From Actinomadura madurae (GTDB taxonomy: Bacteria > Actinomycetota > Actinomycetes > Streptosporangiales > Streptosporangiaceae): a stretch of DNA of 64,000 bases. Within the stretch, counting starts at the first letter, position 1; each line of letters begins with the position of its first letter. Shown one piece after another: positions 58,801 through 64,000 of the stretch. The position numbers and the translations under genes were made by a program. The stretch covers positions 1-64,000 of the forward strand of contig NZ_FOVH01000029.1 in assembly GCF_900115095.1 (NCBI RefSeq), given 5' to 3'. The notes under the pieces are model-generated. The model worked only from the letters and a program-made list of their open reading frames with translations, made no database searches and was not told the DNA's origin.

Positions 58801-59528
58801 CGGGCGTGCCACGCGGCCAGCGGGCGGAAGAACGCCTCCTCCGCCAGCTCCGCCCGGGTGAGGTGGTAGTCGCGGCGGACCCGGCCCGCCCTGTCGCCGG
58901 CGAGGACGTCGCCGCCCTTCCACAGGGACGGCAGGTGCGGCTCCAGGTCGTAGCCGCGGCGGGCGGCGAACTCCGCGGCGAACCCCCGCGTCCAGGTCGG
59001 CAGCGCGGGCAGCTCGTCCTGGAACGACCCGACGATCACGGTGCCGAGGCGGTGCCCCAGCCGCCGCTCGAACTCCCCGTGGACGCGGTCGAGCAGTGCC
59101 GCGCACGCGTCCGCCGACAGGTAGTCGAAGCCGCGCGGCGCCGTCCGGCCGTCCGGCTCCAGCCACCGCCCGGCGAACTCGGGGACGTCGCGGACGAGCC
59201 GCGCCTGGAGGTCGGCGCCGGAGAAGCCGAGCTGGTCGTAGAACCACAGCGACACCCCGAGGCCCGCCGCGTCCTCGCACACCCCGTCGAGCAGCTCCCA
59301 CCAGGCGCCGGTGAAGAACGCGGGCTCGTCGGCGTCCGCGCCGAACATCGGGCCGGACGGCGCGAGGTTGAGGATCACCAGGTTGTACACGCCGCCCTCG
59401 GCGAAGCGTTCGAGCTGGCCGCGCAGCCGCCGCCGGTCCAGCCGCTCGCCGCTCCACCACCAGATCGGGGCGGGGGAGAAGGCGCGGGGCGGCGCGTCCA
59501 GCACCGCCCGAAGCCGGCCGGGGATCAT
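55788..59528 (-). CDS. Large GH106-like glycoside hydrolase (alpha-L-rhamnosidase type)
   Basis: 1,246 residues without a signal peptide, so cytoplasmic. The first 70 residues (APIWWWSGERLDRRRL, then GGVYNLVILNL) and the following barrel resemble GH106 alpha-L-rhamnosidases. Several beta-sandwich modules follow, and the last 150 residues form a galactose-binding-like domain (VLDLPARPERAVLDLG). It overlaps the upstream permease gene (ATGA), so it belongs to the ABC importer operon and probably cleaves the imported oligosaccharide. Rhamnose specificity is an inference from family resemblance. Confidence 0.75.
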   Translation of the reverse strand: MIPGRLRAVLDAPPRAFSPAPIWWWSGERLDRRRLRGQLERFAEGGVYNLVILNLAPSGPMFGADADEPAFFTGAWWELLDGVCEDAAGLGVSLWFYDQLGFSGADLQARLVRDVPEFAGRWLEPDGRTAPRGFDYLSADACAALLDRVHGEFERRLGHRLGTVIVGSFQDELPALPTWTRGFAAEFAARRGYDLEPHLPSLWKGGDVLAGDRAGRVRRDYHLTRAELAEEAFFRPLAAWHARHGLLHGCDQQDPARAGHPVDGVRLYADYARTHRWFGAPGSDHHGDARIHASLAHLYGRDRVWIEAFHSSGWGGTLEETFDWLLPWLRAGATLYNPHAVYYTTKGGWWEWAPPSTDWRQPYWAHHRVFADAVARLCAALSLGRHVCDVAVLLPTATAQAGTRLDGVDPSAALAQETYRALVGDMAWFQMVPGVLDRLRVDADVIDDDSVQRATVTGGRLDVAGESYGTVLLPACTVLEGETARRLVALAERGGRVVSVGPVPRHGVGDPAAGAAVARLATMVETVPDAGSLGPLLEGSRRVEAPVPALVREVDGATVVFLTAAESMASRVSVGRPDERGADLGWLDVTYDFDPGRYHRGMRVRVHGVTGPALLVGPFGGPPRTLPSTPVPSGVEVVVPFDDGPAALLVFPGEAGGEEPETTERGPEEEIDLGSTWDMELVPTLDNTWGDFARPAGEIAPVERWRLWHRAEDDPSGEWAPVHATFGPHGLWSGPDGQWRPVVYSDSRGIRKDPVHRAVLGPKGHVPEEFLDFGDAAAGRTVTLRARVTVPGSGGFPLIGFAAAKTLTADGTEIPLDDHGYLAVGRAPLPPGDHVLELRLVPETDVRLRGHLSVVTDPARCLRPEWITAAGAARPGAEVVFSTELPRGTGASLLQVASASPCRILVDGAEIGRQGGFDPYAEQEAPRVGRYALPDVPGGRLTLVLTENGNPAAALVDGPVVSGTGWHAARDGVPVPVAPRRAQSGDPAALHVRRRPHPLPGAHWLEDGAADGTVLPASFAVPGAPPRIERLRFAVPPGATRMRFTARAEVLGISLDGTALRIAHDGTGRFDLELPGRGKPAGTAELRLRTRPEHRDGAALAGPVRFTTAPGVIELGDWEDAGLAGYSGGVRYRRVLDLPARPERAVLDLGRVRGTAEATVNGTPAGVRICTPYTFDLGASLRAGRNEIEVVVHGTLAPYLDETSPTHFVFSGQRTTGLLGPVVLRVPARAPGRGAGVTVRRGGGSP

Positions 59529-60352
59529 CCCTTCAGCCCGCTCGCGAAGCCCTTGATCACGTACCGCTGGAGCACCAGGAACACGGCCAGGATCGGCAGC
59601 GACGCGAGCACCAGCCCGGCGAACACCAGCCCGTTGTCCGAGACGTACTGGCCGACGAAGGCGAAGATCCGCACCGGGACCGTCTCCCGGGTCGAGCCGC
59701 CGAGGTACAGCAGGGGCGTGAAGAAGTCGTTCCAGATGAACACCGCGTTGAGGATCAGCACGGTGCCCGTGACGGGCCGCAGCAGCGGGAACACCACCCG
59801 GGTGAACGCCCGGACGTGGCCGGCGCCGTCGATCAGCGCGGCGTGCGCGTAGTCGCCGGGCAGCGCCCGGATGAATCCCGTGTAGAGGAAGATCGTGAAG
59901 GGCAGCTGGATCCCGGTGTAGAAGATGACCATGCCCTGGTAGGTGCCGAGCAGCCCCGCCCCGTCCACCAGCTTGAACAGCGGGATCATCCCGAGCTGGA
60001 ACGGGAGCACGATGCCCAGCAGGAACAGCACGTACAGCCCGTAGCCCAGCCGGGAGGCGCGCCGGGACAGGAAGTAGGCGGCGAACGAGCCGAGCGCGAT
60101 CAGCGCCACCAGGCTCGCCACCGTGATCACCGTGCTGTTCATCAGGGCCGGGCCCAGCTCCGCGCGCGTCCACGCCGCGGAGTAGTTGTCCAGCGCCGGG
60201 CTCCCGGGCGGTGCCAGCGGCGACTCGGCGACCTGCCGCTCGTCCTTCAGCGACAGCGTGACCAGGGCGTACACGGGGAACAGGAAGGCGACCGCGGCGG
60301 CGATCATCACCAGCTCCAGCCCGAACGTGCGCAGCCCGTACCGGACGTTCAC
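59525..60352 (-). CDS. Carbohydrate ABC transporter permease (MalG-like)
   Basis: 275 residues, six helices. The binding-protein-dependent transport EAA loop is visible (HAALIDGAGHVRAFTRVVFPLL). It pairs with the upstream permease, which it overlaps by 4 bases (GTGA). CUT1-type sugar importers have this size and order. Confidence 0.88.
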   Translation of the reverse strand: MNVRYGLRTFGLELVMIAAAVAFLFPVYALVTLSLKDERQVAESPLAPPGSPALDNYSAAWTRAELGPALMNSTVITVASLVALIALGSFAAYFLSRRASRLGYGLYVLFLLGIVLPFQLGMIPLFKLVDGAGLLGTYQGMVIFYTGIQLPFTIFLYTGFIRALPGDYAHAALIDGAGHVRAFTRVVFPLLRPVTGTVLILNAVFIWNDFFTPLLYLGGSTRETVPVRIFAFVGQYVSDNGLVFAGLVLASLPILAVFLVLQRYVIKGFASGLKG

Positions 60353-61299
60353 GTGACCTCCCGTCCTCGCAGGTAGTGGATCTGCACCATGGACACCGCG
60401 GCCACGAACAGGGCCAGCACCAGCGCGATCGACGTGCTGTAGCCGAAGTTGCCGAACACGAACGCCTGCTTGTACAGCACCGTCGACAGCGTCTCGCTGG
60501 CGTGCCCCGGACCGCCGCTCGTCGCGGCGTAGACCTGGTCGAACAGCTTGAGGCCGCCGATCGTCGACAGCATCAGGTTGATCGTGACCGCGGGCGCCAA
60601 CAGCGGCCACGTCACGTTCCGGAACCGCTGGAACCGGCCCGCCCCGTCGATCATGGCCGCCTCGTGCAGCTCCTCCGGCACCCCCTCCAGCCCGGCCAGG
60701 AAGATCACCATCGAGTACCCGGCGAACTGCCAGATCACCATCCCCGCGACCGACCACAGCGCCAGGGACGGGTCGCCCAGCCAGTCCTGCCGCAGCCCGC
60801 CGAGGCCCACCGCGCCGAGGATCCCGTTGAGCCCCGCGCCGGGCGCCGGGTTGTAGATGTACTTCCACAGGAACGCCACCATCACGGGGCTGACGACGGC
60901 CGGGGCGAAGAACACGACCCGCAGCACCGTCCGGGACTTCAGCCGGGCGTGCACGCCGAGCGCCAGCAGCAGCCCGATGGCGTTCTGGACGACCACGATC
61001 GCCACGGTCAGCCCCAGCGTGTTCATCAGGGAGCCGCGCGCCGCCTCGTCCCGGAACAGCCGGGTGAAGTTCGCCAGCCCGTTGAAGCCGCGCTCGCCCA
61101 GCCCGTTCCAGTCGGTGAAGGCGTACACGACGCCGCTGAGGCTCGGGTACAGCACGACCAGCGCGTAGACGGCCAGGGCGGGCGCCGCGAACCACCACGG
61201 CGGCGAGAGGAAGCGGGCGCTCCGCCGCCGGCGGGCCGCGGCGCGCGGCCGGGCGGGCCGTTTCGCCGCGGCGGGACGGAGGGTGGAGGTCAAGGTCAC
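60349..61299 (-). CDS. Carbohydrate ABC transporter permease (MalF-like)
   Basis: 316 residues. A basic, Ala/Arg-rich N-terminus precedes six helices. The EAA loop reads HEAAMIDGAGRFQRFRNVTWPLL. The GTG start at 61299 overlaps the binding-protein stop (GTGA). With the next permease it forms the membrane channel. No ATPase gene is in the locus, so a shared MsmK/MsiK-type ATPase is expected elsewhere. Confidence 0.88.
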   Translation of the reverse strand: MTLTSTLRPAAAKRPARPRAAARRRRSARFLSPPWWFAAPALAVYALVVLYPSLSGVVYAFTDWNGLGERGFNGLANFTRLFRDEAARGSLMNTLGLTVAIVVVQNAIGLLLALGVHARLKSRTVLRVVFFAPAVVSPVMVAFLWKYIYNPAPGAGLNGILGAVGLGGLRQDWLGDPSLALWSVAGMVIWQFAGYSMVIFLAGLEGVPEELHEAAMIDGAGRFQRFRNVTWPLLAPAVTINLMLSTIGGLKLFDQVYAATSGGPGHASETLSTVLYKQAFVFGNFGYSTSIALVLALFVAAVSMVQIHYLRGREVT

Positions 61300-62567
61300 T
61301 TCTTCCGGTAGGTCTCGTCCAGCGTGGCCAGCGCCTTCGCGACGGTCGTCTTCCCGCCGAGCAGTTCCTGCACCGCCGCGAAGTGGGCCGGCTGCACCTC
61401 GGCGTTCGGCCACGCCTGGTCCATGAACGGCACGGCCTTGTTGCCGTCGATGAACGGCAGGAACGGCTCCAGGACCGGGTCGATCTTCGATCCGGAGTCG
61501 CGGCTGAGCGGCACGCAGGCGACGGCCTCGGCCCAGCGGTTCATGTTCTTCTGCTCGCCGAGGAACTCGATGAACGCCTTGGCGGCGTCCTTGTTCTTGC
61601 TGCGCGCGCTGACGCCCAGGCCGACGACCACGCCCGCCGGGATCCAGACCCGGTTCGCGTCGGCCGCGCCCGGCACCGGGAACATGGCGAGGTCATCGGG
61701 GCTCGCGGCGGCCTTGCGGAAGTCGGGGAGCACCGCCGACACCTGGATCGCCATCGCGGCCTTGCCGGTGGCGACCATCGACGTCTGCTGCTCGAAGGTG
61801 GTGCCGTTGGGGTTGTCGTTGAAGTACCCGCGCTTCTGCAACTCCAGGTACATGTCCAGGGCGTCCGCCCAGCCCGAGTTCGCGAAGCTCGCCTGGCCCG
61901 CCTGCATCTGCTCGTCGAACTTCGGGTTCTTCGCGTACACCGTGGACGGGACAAGGGCGTACGTGATCAGCTGGGTGACCCACGGGGTCTGCGCGCCCAG
62001 CGCGATCGGCACCGTGCCCTTCTTCTTCAGCTTCTCGCAGACGTCCAGGAACCCCTGCCAGGTGGTGGGAGGCTCGACGCCCGCCTTCGTGAAGGCCTTC
62101 TTGTTGTAGACGGCGCCGATGACGCTCGACCCGGCCGAATACAGGAACGTCTTGCCGTCGAGCTGGAAGGCCGGCGTGAGGCCGGCCGGGATGCGCTTGG
62201 TCCACGCCTGGTCGCTCAGGTCGGCCAGCAGGCCCGTCTGGGCGATCTGCGCCATGCTCATCGCGGAGCCGTTCCCGGGGAACACCACGTGCACGTCCGG
62301 GGCGTTGCCCGCGCCGAGCTGGGTGCGCACCGAGGTCTGCACCTGGTCGGTGGGGGCGTAGGACGTGCTGAACTTCGCCGCGGTGTACTCCTTGAGCAGC
62401 AGGTCGAGCGGCTTCTGCTGGTCGGCGACCCCGACCAGCCGCAGCGTCCCGCCGCCCGAGCCGGACGTCCCGCCGCAGGCCGCGAGCGCCCCGAGGGCGG
62501 CGACGCCGCCGGTCAGGCCGAGGAAGCCGCGGCGGCTGAGGGGCGCCGTCCGGATCGACGATGTCAT
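61296..62567 (-). CDS. Sugar-binding lipoprotein of the ABC importer
   Basis: 423 residues, solute-binding protein family 1. The N-terminus carries a twin-arginine-like SRRGFLGLTG and a lipobox LGALAAC, so it is probably a Tat-exported lipoprotein. The downstream pattern (TSMVATGKAAMAIQVSAVLP; AAKAFIEFLGEQKN) is typical. ATG 62567 follows GAGGAGGA. It is the first gene of the operon, under the region holding a TGTGAATTAA motif. Confidence 0.9.
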   Translation of the reverse strand: MTSSIRTAPLSRRGFLGLTGGVAALGALAACGGTSGSGGGTLRLVGVADQQKPLDLLLKEYTAAKFSTSYAPTDQVQTSVRTQLGAGNAPDVHVVFPGNGSAMSMAQIAQTGLLADLSDQAWTKRIPAGLTPAFQLDGKTFLYSAGSSVIGAVYNKKAFTKAGVEPPTTWQGFLDVCEKLKKKGTVPIALGAQTPWVTQLITYALVPSTVYAKNPKFDEQMQAGQASFANSGWADALDMYLELQKRGYFNDNPNGTTFEQQTSMVATGKAAMAIQVSAVLPDFRKAAASPDDLAMFPVPGAADANRVWIPAGVVVGLGVSARSKNKDAAKAFIEFLGEQKNMNRWAEAVACVPLSRDSGSKIDPVLEPFLPFIDGNKAVPFMDQAWPNAEVQPAHFAAVQELLGGKTTVAKALATLDETYRKK

Positions 62568-62631
62568 GAGTCCTCCTCGCGACCGGGGCGGGGCGGGGAG
62601 CTTGCCTCTCCCGATCGATGCATCCGAAAGC

Positions 62632-62641
62632 TGTGAATTAA
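62632..62641. promoter_or_regulatory. Candidate DeoR operator, importer promoter
   Basis: TGTGAATTAA here matches TGTGAATTTA (minus strand, 63655-63664) upstream of the deoR-type gene. More TGTGA words lie nearby (for instance in AAGTGTGAG just downstream). A shared word in both promoters suggests one regulator. The rest of 62568-62804 holds no gene, though CACGTTATG occurs twice (near 62708 and 62791). Confidence 0.4.
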
Positions 62642-62804
62642 CACCCACAAGTGTGAGATGGAGGCTAGAGATAGCGAGGAGGGGAGTCAAGATGTCAGAT
62701 GCATCACGTTATGACGTGCTGGAACGTCAGCACGCAGCAACGCTCTCCGGCGTCGGGGGGTACATCGAGGTGAGATAACAACAACATCCCACGTTATGGA
62801 GCCG

Positions 62805-63593
62805 TCAGACGGTGGCGATCTCGTAGGCGACCTTGTGCTCGTCCAGCTCGCGCAGCGCCTCGGCGCCCGCGCCGTCGTCGACGATGACGCGGTCGAACGC
62901 CGACAGCGGCGCCACCCGGTGCAGCGCGACGCGGGCGAGCTTGGAGTGGTCCACCAGCAGCACGTTGCGGGCGGCGGCCTCCAGCATCGCCCGCTTGACC
63001 GACACGATGTGCTGCTCCTGGTGGTAGGCGAACCCGCCGGAGACGGCCGAGGTCGACACGAAGCAGAGGTCGACGCGCAGCGCCATGACGGCGTCCACGC
63101 AGGAGACCCCGAGGAAGGAGTCGTGCAGCGAGTCGTACTCCCCGCCGAGCGCCATCAGGCGGATGCCGCGCTCGCGCGCCAGCAGGTTGGTGGTCTCCAG
63201 GAAGTTCGTGATCACCGTGAGGGGGGTGATGCCGGTCAGCCGGCGCGCCAGGGCCAGCGTGGTCGTGGAGTCGTCCAGCATCACCGCCATGCCGGGCTCC
63301 ACCAGGGCGGCGGCCTTCGCGGCGATGGCGTCCTTGGCGGCCTGCATCGACTTCATGCGGTAGGCCACGTTGCTCTCGAACACGCCCGACGGCTGCGCGG
63401 TGACCCCGCCCCGGTACTTGCGGACGATGCCCTGCCGTTCGAGCTCGTCCAGGTCGCGGTGGATCGTCATGAGGCTCACGCCGAACCGCTCGGCCAGCTC
63501 CCCGGCGGTCACCGAGCCCGCCGACAGCACGTGGTCGGCGATGGCCTGGCGGCGGGCGTCCGGCCCGCGCCGGCCGCTGATGTCCTTGGTCAT
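62805..63593 (-). CDS. DeoR-family sugar-responsive repressor
   Basis: 262 residues. The N-terminal winged helix has SVTAGELAERFGVSLMTIHRDL, a DeoR signature. A ribose-isomerase-like sensor domain follows, with MLDDSTTTLALA and VDHSKLARVALHRV, which bind a sugar phosphate. The gene lies upstream of, and in the same direction as, the importer operon. It is likely the local repressor of both. Confidence 0.87.
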   Translation of the reverse strand: MTKDISGRRGPDARRQAIADHVLSAGSVTAGELAERFGVSLMTIHRDLDELERQGIVRKYRGGVTAQPSGVFESNVAYRMKSMQAAKDAIAAKAAALVEPGMAVMLDDSTTTLALARRLTGITPLTVITNFLETTNLLARERGIRLMALGGEYDSLHDSFLGVSCVDAVMALRVDLCFVSTSAVSGGFAYHQEQHIVSVKRAMLEAAARNVLLVDHSKLARVALHRVAPLSAFDRVIVDDGAGAEALRELDEHKVAYEIATV

Positions 63594-63654
63594 GCTGCGA
63601 TCCTCTCGTGGCCGCGCACCGGCGGGCGGGCGATCCGCGGCGGAGCGCCAACGG

Positions 63655-63664
63655 TAAATTCACA
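63655..63664 (-). promoter_or_regulatory. Candidate DeoR operator, deoR promoter
   Basis: TGTGAATTTA on the minus strand, 62 bases upstream of the repressor ATG, matching the importer-promoter word by nine of ten bases. The divergent nhaA gene starts about 100 bases away. Confidence 0.35.
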
Positions 63665-63762
63665 CCTTACAGTGATAACTCCCGGCCGGACGTCCCGCGT
63701 GCGGGAGACACGCGAGGCGCGGCGCCCGAGGAACCCGGCCTCCCATCTGGCAACCTTCGTGT

Positions 63763-64000
63763 GTGACCGAGAGATCCTTCGCCGTCAGAGCCCTGCCCGA
63801 GGGGCTGCGCGCGTTCCTGGCGACGGAGACCGGCAGCACCAGCGTGCTCCTCGCCGGGACGCTCGCCGGCCTGGTGTGGGCGAACCTCCCGCTGGGCTAC
63901 TCCTACGACGAGTTCTGGCACACCGATCTCGCGGTGACCCTCGGGGAGCACGGCTTCTCCCTCACCCTGCGCGAGTGGGTGAACGACGGGCTGATGACGC
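63763..64000 (+). CDS. nhaA: NhaA Na+/H+ antiporter, 5' part
   Basis: The first 79 codons are present; the gene runs off the window. The segment WHTDLAVTLGEHGFSLTLRE followed by WVNDGLMT is characteristic of actinobacterial NhaA, which exchanges Na+ for H+ across the membrane. GTG 63763 is the likely start. It is unrelated to the adjacent sugar locus. Confidence 0.8.
   Translation, partial: MTERSFAVRALPEGLRAFLATETGSTSVLLAGTLAGLVWANLPLGYSYDEFWHTDLAVTLGEHGFSLTLREWVNDGLMT

Noticed and set aside
1..64000. CRISPR arrays, tRNA or rRNA genes, insertion sequences, integrase or attachment sites
   Set aside because: No regularly spaced direct repeats, cloverleaf-like segments, transposase or integrase motifs were seen, despite the defence genes and possible horizontal transfer.

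Overview
The window is high-GC actinomycete DNA. Coding is dense and strongly G/C-biased at third positions, GTG and TTG starts are common, genes are often coupled by ATGA or GTGA overlaps, and SARP/RedZ-type regulators are present. The gene content (prodiginine pathway, DISARM-type defence, secreted chitinases) fits Actinomadura or a related Thermomonosporaceae/Streptomyces-like genus. The genus is an inference from content, not from a marker gene.

1-10.2 kb: a five-gene, tightly coupled defence operon. It carries the diagnostic DISARM trio drmA (helicase), drmB (DUF1998) and drmC (phospholipase-D fold). These are followed by an HsdM-like DNA methylase fused to a recognition-like C-terminus and by a soluble Ser/Thr kinase with a TPR-like tail. 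No drmD or drmE is visible, so the gene set does not match the standard class 1 or class 2 layouts.

10.2-23.2 kb: ordinary chromosomal genes. These are a TetR/NmrA divergent pair with palindromic operators, a PAS-PP2C-HATPase-STAS regulator, a secreted snapalysin-like protease, a DHA2 drug exporter, a lipoprotein, an acyltransferase-3 membrane protein, a nitroreductase and three secreted GH18 chitinases. The chitinase transcription units share a promoter block of about 50 bp.

23.4-51 kb: a nearly complete prodiginine (red/pig-type) cluster. A RedZ-like pseudo-response regulator with one in-frame TTA codon diverges from a long coupled operon, redQ-redO-redN-redM-redL/K-redJ-redI-redH-(26-codon ORF)-redX-redW-redY. 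A SARP (RedD-like) and a second group follow (RedP, RedR, a 36-residue membrane peptide, a RedT-like unknown and a nitroreductase-fold RedV/PigM candidate). RedO, RedM and RedW convert proline to pyrrolyl-PCP. RedX, RedN, RedI and the RedV candidate lead to methoxy-bipyrrole carbaldehyde (MBC). RedP, RedQ and RedR supply an acyl chain that RedL turns into a 2-alkylpyrrole. RedH joins the two halves. The RedK-type reductase, a separate gene in Streptomyces coelicolor, is here the C-terminal domain of RedL. No Rieske cyclase (RedG) is present in the window, which predicts a linear product unless that gene lies elsewhere.

51-64 kb: a truncated tetR, an MMPL exporter with its own TetR, an OFA-family MFS carrier with a 49-residue partner, and a carbohydrate locus. 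The carbohydrate locus has a binding lipoprotein, two permeases, a large cytoplasmic GH106-like glycosidase and a DeoR regulator. The window ends inside a NhaA Na+/H+ antiporter. No rRNA, tRNA, CRISPR array, insertion sequence or phage gene was seen.
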